A DNA stretch of 64,000 nt from Burkholderiaceae bacterium (lineage in GTDB: Bacteria; Pseudomonadota; Gammaproteobacteria; Burkholderiales; Burkholderiaceae_C), in the NCBI GenBank assembly GCA_019745555.1, contig JAIESX010000002.1:124001-188000 (forward strand), in the 5' to 3' direction. Under the pieces are notes generated by a model, which saw only the letters and a program-made list of their open reading frames with translations, was not told where the DNA came from and searched no databases. Positions 34,034 through 43,358 of this stretch are shown here, piece by piece. The position numbers were made by a program, and so were the translations under genes. Position 1 is the stretch's first letter; every line of letters starts with the position of its first letter.

Positions 34034-35521
34034 ATGGGACCCATTCAACGCCCGCTCAGCCCCGGCATCTGGCTGATGCGTCGCCTGCCGCTGGCCGGCA
34101 AGCTGCTGGTGCTGCTGGCGGTGGTGCTGCTGGCCCTGCTCATTGGCCATTACTGGGGGCTGGCCGCGGGTCTGGCGGTGTTGGCTGTGCTGGCCTATCT
34201 GGTGCTGGCCTTCTACGTCAGCTTCATCGCCGATCTGCGGCGGGTGATGCATGTGATGGAGCAGACCGCGCAGGGCAATCTGCGCGAAACCCTGCAACTG
34301 CAGGGCAGTGACGAGGTTGCCGCCATGGCGCAGGCCCTGAAGGTCATGGTGGGTAGCCTCTCGTCCATGGTGGCGAGCATCCGAAGCAACTCGGCACTGG
34401 TCGCTCACGCGGGCCAGAGCCTGGCGGCGGGCAACCGCGAGCTTTCGGACCGCACCGAACAGCAGGCCGCCAATCTGGAGCAGACCTCGGCCAGCGTGCA
34501 GGAACTCTCCAGCACCGTGCAGGGCAATGCGGGCACGACCCAGCAGGCCAACAGCCGCGCCGCCCAGGTGCGCGACGTGGCCGACCGCGGCGCCCAGGCC
34601 ATGGCCGAGGCCGTGCGCACCGTGGAGGCCAGTCTGGGAAGCGCGCAGCGCATGAACGAGATCATCGGCGTGATCGACGGTCTGGCTTTCCAGACCAACA
34701 TCCTCGCGCTCAACGCCGCGGTAGAGGCGGCGCGTGCCGGTGAGGCCGGACGGGGCTTTGCCGTGGTCGCGGCCGAGGTGCGCACGCTGGCCCAGCGCAG
34801 TGCCGAGTCGGCGAAAGAGATCCGCCAGCTCATCAACACCTCGTCCAGCCAGGTCACAGCCAGCGTGCAGCAGATCCGGGCTGCGGGCAGCAACATCGGC
34901 GAGATCGTCTCAGGCATCCGCGGCGTGGCCGAAAGCATGTCCAGCATTTCGGTGTCCAGCGCCGAGCAGAGCACGGCGCTCAGCGAGATCACCTCGGCGA
35001 TCCGCCAGCTCGACGAGATCACCCAGCGCAATGCCGCCATGGTGGAGCATGCGGTGGAGCAGGCCGTGAAGCTGGAGCATCGCGCCTCCACGCTGGCCGA
35101 GGCCGTGGCGGCCTTCCGCCTGCAGCAGGGCACGGCCGACGAGGCGCTGGCCCTGGTGCAGAAGGCCGTGCAGTTCCGCCAGCAGACCACGCGCGAAGGC
35201 TTTGTGCGCGACCTGACCAACCCGGCCCAGGGCTTCCACGACCGCGACATGTACATCTTCGCGCTCGACCGGGCGGGCCATTACAGGGCCTTCGGCGGTA
35301 ACCCGGCCAAGGTGGGCACGCGCGTGCAGGACATCCCGGGCATCGACGGCCAGGGCCTGCTCGAGGCCATCGTGGCCCAGGCCGAGCGCGAGCCGGGCTG
35401 GGTGGAGTACGACATTACCAACCCGGCCACGGGTGCCGTGCAGACCAAGATGTCCTACGTGCTGAGGGTCGATGACCTGTACGTGGGCTGTGGCGTCTAC
35501 AAGAATCTGGTCGCGTCCTGA
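34034..35521 (+). CDS. methyl-accepting chemotaxis protein with C-terminal Cache-like domain
   Basis: The 495-residue protein has two N-terminal membrane helices separated by almost no periplasmic loop (about residues 22-39 and 42-63), a HAMP-like segment (65-115), and the MCP signalling domain with the hairpin tip [20 protein letters not shown] and the conserved [12 protein letters not shown]. After this, residues about 375-495 form an extra domain ([52 protein letters not shown]) that resembles a single Cache/sCache_2 ligand domain. Cache domains are usually periplasmic and N-terminal; here it would be cytoplasmic and follow the signalling domain. No CheR-binding pentapeptide is seen at the C terminus. 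A GTG at 34010 is an alternative start. Confidence 0.85.
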   Translation: MGPIQRPLSPGIWLMRRLPLAGKLLVLLAVVLLALLIGHYWGLAAGLAVLAVLAYLVLAFYVSFIADLRRVMHVMEQTAQGNLRETLQLQGSDEVAAMAQALKVMVGSLSSMVASIRSNSALVAHAGQSLAAGNRELSDRTEQQAANLEQTSASVQELSSTVQGNAGTTQQANSRAAQVRDVADRGAQAMAEAVRTVEASLGSAQRMNEIIGVIDGLAFQTNILALNAAVEAARAGEAGRGFAVVAAEVRTLAQRSAESAKEIRQLINTSSSQVTASVQQIRAAGSNIGEIVSGIRGVAESMSSISVSSAEQSTALSEITSAIRQLDEITQRNAAMVEHAVEQAVKLEHRASTLAEAVAAFRLQQGTADEALALVQKAVQFRQQTTREGFVRDLTNPAQGFHDRDMYIFALDRAGHYRAFGGNPAKVGTRVQDIPGIDGQGLLEAIVAQAEREPGWVEYDITNPATGAVQTKMSYVLRVDDLYVGCGVYKNLVAS

Positions 35522-35530
35522 AGCCGGGGC

Positions 35531-36190
35531 TCAGGTACTGCCTGCGCGGCGCGCGCGGGCACGGGCCAGTGCGGCTTCGATCACGGCACGTTTCCGGTCC
35601 AGCACGGCCGGGTCGGTGTGCTGGCTGTGGGCCGGCAGATCGGCCAGCTTGGCCTGCGCCTTGGCTTCGAGCCGCAGCGCATTCTCGGCTTCGTCGCGCT
35701 GCAGGCGCAGCACATGGAAGTCGTAGCGCTGGCGCGCCGTGTCAGCCTGCTGCGACGACCAGGCGGCCCAGCCCGTGCGTTCGCCGCTGACGTTCTCCAT
35801 GCGGATGCAGTCCACCGGACAGACCGGGATGCAGAGTTCGCAGCCCGTGCAGTAACTCTCGATCACTGTGTGCATGCGCTTGTTGGCGCCCAGGATGGCG
35901 TCGGTGGGGCAGACCTTGAGGCAGAGCGTGCAGCCTATGCACCAGTCCTCGTCGATCACGGCCACCGTCATCGGGCCTTCGCTGCCGAACTCGGGGTTGA
36001 GTGCTTGCACGGGCTGTCCCGTCAGGGCGGCCAGGCGGGCCACGCCTTCGGCGCCGCCCGGCGGGCACTGGTTGATGGCAGCCTTGCCATCCGCAATCGC
36101 CTGCGCATAGGCCGCGCAGTCCGGGTAGCCACAGCGTGTGCACTGGGTCTGGGGCAGGGCGTCGAGAATCTGGGTGGCGGTCGCGGGCAT
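35531..36190 (-). CDS. rsxB: RnfB/RsxB-like ferredoxin without membrane anchor
   Basis: The 219-residue protein has the RnfB Fe-S domain (CTRCGYPDC with a further Cys in NQCPPGG, about residues 17-42) followed by two [4Fe-4S] ferredoxin motifs ([12 protein letters not shown] and [12 protein letters not shown], about 84-126) and a charged, helical C-terminal tail. RnfB of the Rnf/Rsx complex has an N-terminal membrane helix, which is missing here. No other rnf genes are nearby. It probably acts as a soluble electron carrier. It follows the PHA depolymerase gene by 23 bases on the same strand, yet GATAAT on the minus strand at 36200-36205 lies nine bases before its ATG and no Shine-Dalgarno is seen, so it may have its own promoter. 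Confidence 0.85.
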   Translation of the reverse strand: MPATATQILDALPQTQCTRCGYPDCAAYAQAIADGKAAINQCPPGGAEGVARLAALTGQPVQALNPEFGSEGPMTVAVIDEDWCIGCTLCLKVCPTDAILGANKRMHTVIESYCTGCELCIPVCPVDCIRMENVSGERTGWAAWSSQQADTARQRYDFHVLRLQRDEAENALRLEAKAQAKLADLPAHSQHTDPAVLDRKRAVIEAALARARARRAGST

Positions 36191-36213
36191 GGCGGCCCGA
36201 TTATCCTGTGTCG

Positions 36214-37521
36214 TCAGACCGTGGAGCGGGCGTTCTTGCGACTGCCGGCCTTGACCGGAGTGTTGTGGTCAAGGATGAAGGCGCGCACCTCGGGATAGAC
36301 CCGCTCGCGCCAGCGCCGGCCCGAGAAGATGCCATAATGGCCGGCCCCCTCGGCCTCGTAGTGCCGCTGTCGGCTGGCCGGCACGCCGGAGCAGAGATCG
36401 TGCACGGCGCGTGTCTGGCCCGAACCCGAGATGTCGTCAAGTTCGCCTTCGACCGAGAGCAGGGCCGTGGTCCGGATATCCTGCGGTCGTACGCGCTCAA
36501 GCTCCCCCTGGGCGTTTTTCACGTCCCAGGTGCCGTGTACCAGACTGTAGTCCTGGAACACGGTTCGGATGGTCTCCAGATAGTAGTCTGCATCCATGTC
36601 GAGCACCGCGTTGTACTCGTCGTAGAACTGGCGGTGCGCCTCGGCGCTGGCGTCGTCGCCCTTGATCAGGTGTTCGAAGTAGTCGTAGTGGCTCTGAGCA
36701 TGGTGCTCGGGGTTCATGGCCACGAAGCCTGCGTGCTGCAGAAAGCCCGGGTAGACCTTGCGACCCGCGCCGGGATAGTTGCTGGGCACGCGGTAGATCA
36801 CGTTGTGCTCGAACCAGCTGTGGCTCTTGGTCATGGCCAGGTTGTTGACGGCCGTGGGTGATTTGCGGGCGTCAATGGGGCCACCCATCATGATCGTGGA
36901 CAGGGGTGTGGTCTCGCCCCGGCTGGCCATCAGCGAGATGGCGGCCAGCACGGGCACCGTGGGCTGGCACACGCTCATGACATGGCAATTGCCGTATTCC
37001 TGCTGCAGGTGGCGGATGAACTCCTGCACGTAGTTGACATAGTCGTCCAGATGGAATTCGCCCTCGGACAGCGGCACCATGCGCGCGTTCTTCCAGTCGG
37101 TGATGTAGACCTTGTGGTCCTTGAGCATGGTGCGCACCGTGTCGCGCAGCAGCGTGGCGTAGTGGCCCGAGAGCGGGGCTACGATGAGCACCACGGGCTG
37201 GGTCTTTAGCCGGGCCAGCGTGGCCGGGTCGTCGGAGAAGCGCTTGAAGCGGCGCAGCTCGCAGAAGGGCTTGTCGACTTCGACGCGCTCGTGGATGGCG
37301 ACCTGGACGCCATCCACATCCACGGTGCGGATGCCGAACTCGGGTTTCTCGTAGTCCTTGCCCAGCCGGTGCAGCAGGGCGTAGCCGGCCGCCATGCGCT
37401 GGGCATGCGGCAGATGGGCCAGGGGCGAGAGCGGGTTGTTGAAGGCCTTGGCCGTGGCCTGGGCCAGATCGGCAAAGGGCTCCATCAGGGAGCGCTGGGC
37501 TTCGTAGAGCTGGTAGAGCAT
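36214..37521 (-). CDS. phaZ: intracellular polyhydroxyalkanoate depolymerase
   Basis: The 435-residue protein is a PhaZ-type intracellular depolymerase of the alpha/beta-hydrolase fold, which degrades stored PHB/PHA granules in the cytoplasm. It starts with [16 protein letters not shown], contains [18 protein letters not shown] (the oxyanion region) and the lipase-box variant SVCQPTVP, in which Cys185 takes the place of the usual nucleophilic Ser, as in PhaZ1 of Cupriavidus. [14 protein letters not shown] near the C terminus carries the catalytic His. GGGAG lies before the ATG at 37521. The gene implies that the organism stores PHA. Confidence 0.94.
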   Translation of the reverse strand: MLYQLYEAQRSLMEPFADLAQATAKAFNNPLSPLAHLPHAQRMAAGYALLHRLGKDYEKPEFGIRTVDVDGVQVAIHERVEVDKPFCELRRFKRFSDDPATLARLKTQPVVLIVAPLSGHYATLLRDTVRTMLKDHKVYITDWKNARMVPLSEGEFHLDDYVNYVQEFIRHLQQEYGNCHVMSVCQPTVPVLAAISLMASRGETTPLSTIMMGGPIDARKSPTAVNNLAMTKSHSWFEHNVIYRVPSNYPGAGRKVYPGFLQHAGFVAMNPEHHAQSHYDYFEHLIKGDDASAEAHRQFYDEYNAVLDMDADYYLETIRTVFQDYSLVHGTWDVKNAQGELERVRPQDIRTTALLSVEGELDDISGSGQTRAVHDLCSGVPASRQRHYEAEGAGHYGIFSGRRWRERVYPEVRAFILDHNTPVKAGSRKNARSTV

Positions 37522-37647
37522 GGGGGCTCCCTTTTTTGGGTATGCTGCAGTGCAATATAACAGCTGCGTCCGGTTTGTGCATCCGTAGAAGTGCGGGGCC
37601 GGTCCGCAACGTCACTCGCCGAACGATCCGCCTACGCCGGAGCCACC

Positions 37648-38517
37648 ATGAACAGCATCGCCGGGGCATCGAGCCTCTCCTCCCTTCAGGGTCTGCAGCC
37701 CAGCCCGCGCATGCCGGTGCTCTTCATCGGCCATGGCAGCCCGATGAACGTGATCGAACCCAACGCGTTCCGTCCTGAGTGGGAGGCCCTGGGTCTGGCC
37801 TTCGGCGAGGGCCCGGGCGCGCGCTGGCCCCGGCCTCAGCTCATCCTGTGCATCTCGGCGCACTGGATCACACGCGGCTGGTGGCTCACGGCCATGGAGA
37901 AGCCGCCGACCATCCACGACTTTGGCGGCTTCCCGCAGGCCCTGTTTGACCAGCAGTACCCGGCTCCGGGCGCGCCCGCCGTGGCCCGGACGCTGAGCAG
38001 CGAACTCCAGGACCCGACCCAGGGGCAGCCGCTGGGCCTGGACGACCACGCGTGGGGCCTGGACCACGGCGCCTGGTCGGTGCTCAAGCCCATGTTTCCG
38101 GCGGCGGACATCCCCGTGCTGCAGCTGAGCCTGGACTACAGCCGGCCGCCGGCCGAGCACCAGGCGCTGGGACGGCAGCTGCGCGCGCTGCGCGAGCGCG
38201 GCGTACTCATCGTGGGCAGCGGCAACATCGTGCACAACCTGCGCACCATGCGTCGCGGCGTCGGCAACGACCAGGCCTATGACTGGGCGCTGGAGTTCGA
38301 TCAGCGCATGGGCGGGCACATCGCCGAGGGCCGGCTCGATGCGCTGGCCGACTTCCTGCAGCTCGGTGAGCTGGCCCGTCTGGCCCATCCCACGCATGAT
38401 CACTTCCTGCCCCTGCTGCATGCGGCAGGGGCTGTGCAGCCCGGTGAAGCACCGAGTTTCTTCAACGAGAAATTTCAGGGCGCCTCGATTTCCATGCGCT
38501 CGGTGGTGTGGTCCTAG
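37648..38517 (+). CDS. ygiD: LigB/DODA-type extradiol ring-cleavage dioxygenase
   Basis: The 289-residue protein belongs to the class III extradiol dioxygenases related to 4,5-DOPA dioxygenase. It has the metal-binding motifs PVLFIGHGSPMN (His), ISAHWITRGW (His) and, further on, SGNIVHNLRT and HPTHDHFLPLL with the remaining His residues. YgiD-like enzymes open catecholic rings; the natural substrate here is unknown. The ATG at 37648 is chosen because CCGGAG lies about six bases upstream; a longer frame starts at 37591. It is divergent from phaZ. Confidence 0.88.
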   Translation: MNSIAGASSLSSLQGLQPSPRMPVLFIGHGSPMNVIEPNAFRPEWEALGLAFGEGPGARWPRPQLILCISAHWITRGWWLTAMEKPPTIHDFGGFPQALFDQQYPAPGAPAVARTLSSELQDPTQGQPLGLDDHAWGLDHGAWSVLKPMFPAADIPVLQLSLDYSRPPAEHQALGRQLRALRERGVLIVGSGNIVHNLRTMRRGVGNDQAYDWALEFDQRMGGHIAEGRLDALADFLQLGELARLAHPTHDHFLPLLHAAGAVQPGEAPSFFNEKFQGASISMRSVVWS

Positions 38518-38563
38518 AAGTCGCCGTGCACAGCACCCAGCGTAAGCTTCTGTAAGCCGGCCA

Positions 38564-38605
38564 GCATAGGCTCTTCACTCTGACATCAAGATGAGGAGCC
38601 TATGC
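38564..38605 (+). promoter_or_regulatory. inverted repeat covering ribosome site and start codon
   Basis: Bases 38564-38577 pair with 38592-38605 over 14 positions (13 Watson-Crick pairs and one G-T/U pair), leaving a 14-base loop. The 3' arm contains the Shine-Dalgarno GAGGAG and the ATG at 38602-38604 of the chalcone-isomerase-like gene. If the 5' arm is in the mRNA, the hairpin would hide the ribosome site; if not, the repeat may act as a DNA operator. Confidence 0.6.
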
Positions 38606-39192
38606 GTCGAGTTCTGAAAACGCTGCTGTTGTGCGGTCTGGGCCTGCTGTCCCTGCAGGTTCCGGCCCGGGAAGTCCAGGGCGTGAAATACGAGGAAAGC
38701 ATCGAGCTGGCGGGCAGCCGCCTGCAGCTCAATGGCGCGGGCACCCGCTTCAAGGCTGTGTTCAAGGTCTACACGGCCGGCCTGTACCTGAGCCGCAAGG
38801 CCGCCAGTACGGCCGAGGTGCAGGCCGCGCCCGGCCCCAAGCGGCTGACCCTGACCTTTGTGCGCGAGATCGGCTCCGAGGAGCTCGGGCGCCTCTTCAT
38901 CAAGGGCATCAAGTCCAACACCCCCAACGAGGAATACACACGCATCGTGGGCAGCGTGATGCGCATGAGCCAGGTGTTCTACGAGGCGCGCAGGATGAAG
39001 GTGGGCGAGGTGATCAACATGGACTGGGTGCCGGGCAAGGGCACGGTGATCAGCATCCGGGACGTGCCCGTGGGCGACCCTTTCCCCGAGCCGGAGTTCT
39101 ACAGCGCGCTGCTGCGCATCTGGATCGGCGCCGATCCGGCCGACTGGCAGCTCAAGGAAGCGCTGCTGGGCGGACAGACCGCTCCGAAGTGA
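38602..39192 (+). CDS. secreted chalcone-isomerase-like protein
   Basis: The 196-residue protein has a signal peptide (about residues 1-22: MRRVLKTLLLCGLGLLSLQVPA) followed by a chalcone isomerase-like domain: EVQGVKYEESIELAGSRL, GAGTRFKAVFKVYTAGLYLS and LTFVREIGSEELGRLFIKG are typical of the bacterial members. The bacterial family has no established flavonoid activity and may bind fatty acids or other small ligands, so the function is open. The start is fixed by the signal peptide and by AGGAG just upstream, and it lies within a strong hairpin (38564-38605). Confidence 0.82.
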   Translation: MRRVLKTLLLCGLGLLSLQVPAREVQGVKYEESIELAGSRLQLNGAGTRFKAVFKVYTAGLYLSRKAASTAEVQAAPGPKRLTLTFVREIGSEELGRLFIKGIKSNTPNEEYTRIVGSVMRMSQVFYEARRMKVGEVINMDWVPGKGTVISIRDVPVGDPFPEPEFYSALLRIWIGADPADWQLKEALLGGQTAPK

Positions 39193-39936
39193 TCACAGCA
39201 GCGAACGCAGCAGCAGGCTGCTGCCCGTAAGCAGCAGCACGCCGTGCAGCAGCTGCAGGAAACGCTGACGGTTCAGGCGCAGGCTGACATGGTGGCCGAT
39301 CCACAGGCCCAGCGCTACGGCCGGCAACAGGCACAGCACCAGCCAGAGCAGTTCGGGATCGAGCAGGCGGCCGGCCAGCAGGAAGAGCGCGACTCGGATC
39401 ACCGAGCTGAACATCAGCACCGCGGTCTGCGTGGCGCGGATCTGCTGCACATCATCCAGGCGGCGCAGCAGGTAGATGGAATAGACCCAGCCGCCGGCCC
39501 CGAAGAGGGCGCTGAAGACCCCGCCCGTGCTGCCATACCACCAGGCCCAGCGCGCATCCAGTTCCCCGCGTGGCGCTGCGGCGGGCTGCCGCAGGCCGCG
39601 CAGGGCGTAGAGCACGACAAAAGCGCCCAGCAAAGGCATGAGCAGTCGCACAGGCAGGGTAAACAGCAGCCAGGCGCCCAGCGCGCTGCCCGCGCAAAGC
39701 CAGGGCACGAGACGCCAGAGCTCGCGCCGCGCCACATGCTCGCTCAGGCGCCAGCCGTTGGACCAGGAGGCTGCCATGTCGGTCAGGGCCAGCGTGGGCA
39801 CGACGGTGGAAACCGGCAGGAGGTGGGCCAGCAGCGGGGCGCTGACCAGGGTGGAGCCGAAGCCCACGAGGCCGAAGACCACATAGGCGAAGGTGATCAC
39901 GGGTTCGGCGTAGAGCAGGGTGAGCAGATCGGGCAT
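39193..39936 (-). CDS. TSUP (TauE/SafE) family permease
   Basis: The 247-residue protein has seven to eight membrane helices and the repeated TSUP motifs GLVGFGSTLVSAPLL near the N terminus and GGVFSALFGAGGWVYSIYLLRR in the middle, separated over two halves. TSUP proteins export or import sulfite, organosulfonates or other anions; the substrate is not evident. The start at 39936 gives the family N terminus MPDLLTLLY; the longer open frame runs over the divergent patatin gene. The gene ends directly after the chalcone-isomerase-like gene and converges on it, with no space for a terminator. Confidence 0.82.
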   Translation of the reverse strand: MPDLLTLLYAEPVITFAYVVFGLVGFGSTLVSAPLLAHLLPVSTVVPTLALTDMAASWSNGWRLSEHVARRELWRLVPWLCAGSALGAWLLFTLPVRLLMPLLGAFVVLYALRGLRQPAAAPRGELDARWAWWYGSTGGVFSALFGAGGWVYSIYLLRRLDDVQQIRATQTAVLMFSSVIRVALFLLAGRLLDPELLWLVLCLLPAVALGLWIGHHVSLRLNRQRFLQLLHGVLLLTGSSLLLRSLL

Positions 39937-39979
39937 GGCGCGACTGTATACCGTGGCCGGTGGTATCTTTGACGTCGTG

Positions 39980-40915
39980 ATGACTGACTCGAAACCCTTG
40001 CCTTCTTCTTCGCGCCCGCGCATCGGCCTGGCCCTGGGCAGCGGCTCGGCCCGTGGCTGGTCGCACATCGGTGCCATTCGTGCGCTGGAGCGAGCGGGCA
40101 TCGTGCCTGATATCGTCTGCGGCACCTCCATCGGCGCCCTCGTGGGCGCGGTCTATGCTGCGGGCGAGCTCGACCGCTTCGAGCCCTGGGTCCGCACCTT
40201 GACCTGGAAGTCCGTGCTCGGGCTCATGGACCTCAAGATGGGAGGCGGTCTGATCGAAGGCGGCAAGCTGCTCGACTTCTTCCGCAACCGCTACGAGGAC
40301 CGCGGCATCGAGGGCCTGGGCAAGCCCTACGCCTGCGTCGCCACCGAGCTCTACAGCGGCCGCGAAATCTGGCTGCGCGACGGGCCGGTGATCGATGCGG
40401 TGCGCGCCTCCATCGCCCTGCCGGGCCTGTTCACGCCGGCGCAGCACGAGGGGCGGCTGCTGGTGGACGGGGGCCTGGTCAACCCGGTGCCAGTCTCGCT
40501 GTGTCGCGCCATGGGCGCCGACATCGTGATTGCCGTCGACCTCAACTGGGACATCATGCTGCGGCACAACCGCGTGGCCGGTCGCGCGAGTGCTGCCGAG
40601 GAGGCCGACGCGACCGAGGGCTCGGCCGGCCTGCTGCAGGCCATCGTGGCGCGCCTGCGGCCGGCCCGCAATGGCAAGGACAACGGTCGACCCATGCCGT
40701 CCATGCTGGACGTGCTCACCACCAGCCTCAACATCATGCAGATGCGCATCACCCAGAGTCGTCTGGCCGGCGAGCCTGCGGACGTGCTGATCCGGCCGCG
40801 CCTCAACGAGGTGGCCCCCATGGACTACCACCTCGCGGCCTCGACCATCGCCGAGGGCGAGCGCGCGGCGGAGTTCGCCCTGCCCCAGATCCGGGACGTG
40901 CTGGGCGGCCCCTGA
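39980..40915 (+). CDS. patatin-like phospholipase (RssA/NTE type)
   Basis: The 311-residue protein is a patatin-like acyl hydrolase with a Ser-Asp dyad. It shows the oxyanion hole GSGSARGWSHIG, the nucleophile elbow GTSIG and the DGG motif in LVDGGLVNPVPVS that carries the catalytic Asp. The bacterial RssA/YchK branch is cytoplasmic or membrane-associated and hydrolyses lysophospholipids or other acyl esters. The start is ATG at 39980; a GTG directly before it is possible. It is divergent from the TSUP gene with a 43-base gap and is followed by the MgtE-like gene. Confidence 0.88.
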   Translation: MTDSKPLPSSSRPRIGLALGSGSARGWSHIGAIRALERAGIVPDIVCGTSIGALVGAVYAAGELDRFEPWVRTLTWKSVLGLMDLKMGGGLIEGGKLLDFFRNRYEDRGIEGLGKPYACVATELYSGREIWLRDGPVIDAVRASIALPGLFTPAQHEGRLLVDGGLVNPVPVSLCRAMGADIVIAVDLNWDIMLRHNRVAGRASAAEEADATEGSAGLLQAIVARLRPARNGKDNGRPMPSMLDVLTTSLNIMQMRITQSRLAGEPADVLIRPRLNEVAPMDYHLAASTIAEGERAAEFALPQIRDVLGGP

Positions 40916-40959
40916 GCCGCTGCCATCCTGCGCCACCGCCCCAGCCGGGAGTCGTCACG

Positions 40960-41979
40960 ATGCCGCAATCCGTACGAGCCACCGAGGATCCTTCCGCCGC
41001 CGTCCATCACGGCTTGCGCCAGCGTGCAGAGACGGCTGGCGAACAATTCGTGGCCCGCGTGCCTCGGGCGCGGCTGGAAGAGCCGGTGGCGGCCGTGCTC
41101 GAGAAGGTGCTGGGCCAGCCCCATGACAGCGTGGACATCGTCTGTGTGCTGGACGAGCGCGAGCGGCTGTGCGGCGTGGTCCCGCTGGCGCGTCTGCTGG
41201 CGGTGCCGCGCCACACTCTTATGGCCGCGCTGATCGACAGCGACTTTCCGCGCGTTCATCCGGGCACGGACCAGGAGCGGGTGGCGTCGCTGGCCCTGCA
41301 CCATGCGCTCGCCGCCATCCCTGTGATCGATGCGAACGAACGCCTGCTCGGCGTCGTACCCTCCGAGGCGCTGCTGCGCATCCTGCGGCGTGAGCATGTG
41401 GAGGACCTGCACCTCCTGGCCGGCATCACACGCGAGACCCAGCGCGCGCGGGAGGCCATGGAGGCGCCGCCGCTGCGCCGCCTGCGCCACCGGCTGCCCT
41501 GGCTGCTGCTCGGCCTGCTGGGCAGCACGGTGGCGACCTTCATCGTGGCCCGCTTCGAGTCGGCGCTGGCCCTGCACCCGGCCATCGTCTTCTTCGTGCC
41601 CGGGCTGGTCTATCTGGCCGATGCCATCGGGACCCAGACCGAAGCGGTGGCTGTGCGCGGCATGTCGCTCAGCCACGCCCGGCTGTCTTCCCTGGTGGCG
41701 GGAGAACTGCGCACCGGCCTGCTCATCGGCCTGGTGCTGGGGGGACTGACCCTGCCGGCCGTCTGGTGGGTATTCGGCAATTTCGAGCTGGCGCTGGCCG
41801 TCGCCGCCTCCCTGTTGGCGGCGGGCGCCATCGCGACCACCATCGGCCTGCTGCTGCCCTGGCTGCTGGGCCGCCTGGGCAGCGATCCGGCCTATGGCAG
41901 CGGCCCGCTCGCGACCATCGTGCAGGACCTGCTGAGCCTGCTCACCTATTTTCTGATCATCAGCCTGGTGGTGCTCTAG
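40960..41979 (+). CDS. MgtE-like magnesium transporter without N-terminal sensor domain
   Basis: The 339-residue protein has two CBS-like repeats (about residues 35-165, with IVCVLDERERLCGVVPLARLL and IPVIDANERLLGVVPSEALL) followed by a five-helix membrane domain (about 180-339) containing FFVPGLVYLADAIGTQTEAVAVRG, the counterpart of the MgtE pore segment. Canonical MgtE is about 450 residues and starts with a superhelical N domain that senses magnesium; it is missing here. The ion carried is therefore likely to be a divalent cation such as magnesium, but gating must differ. It follows the patatin gene by 44 bases. Confidence 0.82.
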   Translation: MPQSVRATEDPSAAVHHGLRQRAETAGEQFVARVPRARLEEPVAAVLEKVLGQPHDSVDIVCVLDERERLCGVVPLARLLAVPRHTLMAALIDSDFPRVHPGTDQERVASLALHHALAAIPVIDANERLLGVVPSEALLRILRREHVEDLHLLAGITRETQRAREAMEAPPLRRLRHRLPWLLLGLLGSTVATFIVARFESALALHPAIVFFVPGLVYLADAIGTQTEAVAVRGMSLSHARLSSLVAGELRTGLLIGLVLGGLTLPAVWWVFGNFELALAVAASLLAAGAIATTIGLLLPWLLGRLGSDPAYGSGPLATIVQDLLSLLTYFLIISLVVL

Positions 41980-41991
41980 CCCGATGGCCTC

Positions 41992-42021
41992 AAAAAAGAA
42001 GCCGCCCGCAGGCGGCTTCTT
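41992..42021 (-). terminator. intrinsic terminator of the aminotransferase gene
   Basis: AAGAAGCCGCC and GGCGGCTTCTT form a perfect 11-bp stem with a four-base loop, and on the minus strand the stem is followed by a run of six T. It lies 21 bases after the aminotransferase stop codon (42043), so it is an intrinsic terminator for that gene. The stem may also stop transcription from the convergent MgtE-like gene. Confidence 0.9.
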
Positions 42022-42042
42022 GGCGGCATCGAGGTCGACGGC

Positions 42043-43239
42043 TTACATGACCTTGGCGATGGCCTGGCAGACGTAGTCGATGTTCTTGCTGTTGAGCGCG
42101 GCCACGCACATGCGGCCGGTGTCGGTGCCATAGACGCCGAACTCGCTGCGCAGACGCACCATCTGGTCCTTCGTTAGGCCTGAATAGCTGAACATGCCGA
42201 TCTGCTGGGTGATGAAGCTCATGTCCTGCTTCACGCCCGCAGCCTTGAGACCGTCGACCAGCTTCTGGCGCATGGCCTTGATGCGCACGCGCATCTCGCC
42301 CAGCTCCTTCTCCCACAGGGCGCGCAGCTCGGGGTTATTGAGCACGGCCGCCACCACGGCGCCCCCATGGGTGGGCGGGTTGCTGTAGTTGGTGCGGATG
42401 ACGATCTTGAGCTGGGAGAGCACGCGGTCGGCTTCTTCCTTGCTCTCGCACAGCACGGACAGGGCGCCCACGCGCTCGCCATAGAGGCTGAAGCTCTTGG
42501 AGAAGCTGGTGGAGACGAAGAAGGTCAGGCCGGCGGCGACGAACTTGCCGATCACGGCACCGTCCTCGGCGATACCGTTGCCGAAACCCTGGTAGGCCAT
42601 GTCCAGGAAGGCCACGAGGTTCTTGCTCTTGATGGCGGCGATGACCTGGTCCCACTGGGCGGCGCTGATGTCGTAGCCCGTGGGGTTGTGGCAGCAGGCG
42701 TGCAGCAGCACGATGGTGCCGGCCGGTGCGGCCTGGATGTCGGCCAGCATGCCGGAGAAATCCACACCACGCTTGGCGGCATCGTAATAACGGTAGGTGC
42801 CGACCTCGAAGCCGGCGTTGGTGAAGAGCGCGCGGTGGTTCTCCCAGCTCGGGTCGGAGATCAGCACCTTGGCCTTGGGGTTGAGCTTCTTGAGGAAGTC
42901 GGCACCGATCTTGAGGCCGCCGGTGCCGCCGATGCCCTGCACGGTGGCCACGCGGCCGCTCTTGACGGGTTCGCTGTCGGCGCCGAAGACCAGGCTCTTG
43001 ACGGCGGCGTCATAGGCGGCGATACCGTCGATGGGCAGGTAGCCGCGCGCGGTGGGCTTGTCCATCATGGCTTTTTCGGCGGCCTGCACGCATTGCAGCA
43101 GGGGCAGCTTGCCGTTGTCGTCGAAATAGACGCCCACGCCGAGGTTGACCTTGCTGGGGTTGGTGTCGGCGTTGAACTGCTCGTTCAGACCCAGGATGGG
43201 GTCGCGCGGTGCCATCTCGACGGCGGAGAACAGGGACAT
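42043..43239 (-). CDS. tyrB: aromatic/aspartate aminotransferase (class I)
   Basis: The 398-residue PLP enzyme has the features of the AspC/TyrB family: [11 protein letters not shown] near the N terminus, [10 protein letters not shown] (PLP-binding Asn), [12 protein letters not shown], and [14 protein letters not shown] with the Schiff-base Lys, followed by the substrate-binding Arg near the C terminus. It transfers amino groups between aromatic amino acids or aspartate and 2-oxoglutarate. I cannot separate TyrB from AspC by sequence alone, so the symbol is tentative. AAGGAA lies upstream of the ATG and a terminator follows at 41992-42021. It is divergent from uvrB. Confidence 0.9.
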   Translation of the reverse strand: MSLFSAVEMAPRDPILGLNEQFNADTNPSKVNLGVGVYFDDNGKLPLLQCVQAAEKAMMDKPTARGYLPIDGIAAYDAAVKSLVFGADSEPVKSGRVATVQGIGGTGGLKIGADFLKKLNPKAKVLISDPSWENHRALFTNAGFEVGTYRYYDAAKRGVDFSGMLADIQAAPAGTIVLLHACCHNPTGYDISAAQWDQVIAAIKSKNLVAFLDMAYQGFGNGIAEDGAVIGKFVAAGLTFFVSTSFSKSFSLYGERVGALSVLCESKEEADRVLSQLKIVIRTNYSNPPTHGGAVVAAVLNNPELRALWEKELGEMRVRIKAMRQKLVDGLKAAGVKQDMSFITQQIGMFSYSGLTKDQMVRLRSEFGVYGTDTGRMCVAALNSKNIDYVCQAIAKVM

Positions 43240-43358
43240 GTCGATTCCTTGGAAAAGTCAGTTGGGGGAGGAGCTCGCAGACCGCTGACACCAGCCAGCG
43301 GAATGGCGTATTCTTATTGGTTGCCCGCAATTTTACCGGTCCGACGGATCAGCTTTCC

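Noticed and set aside
43240-43358. LexA box in the tyrB-uvrB intergenic region
   Set aside because: No CTGT-N8-ACAG-like sequence was found.
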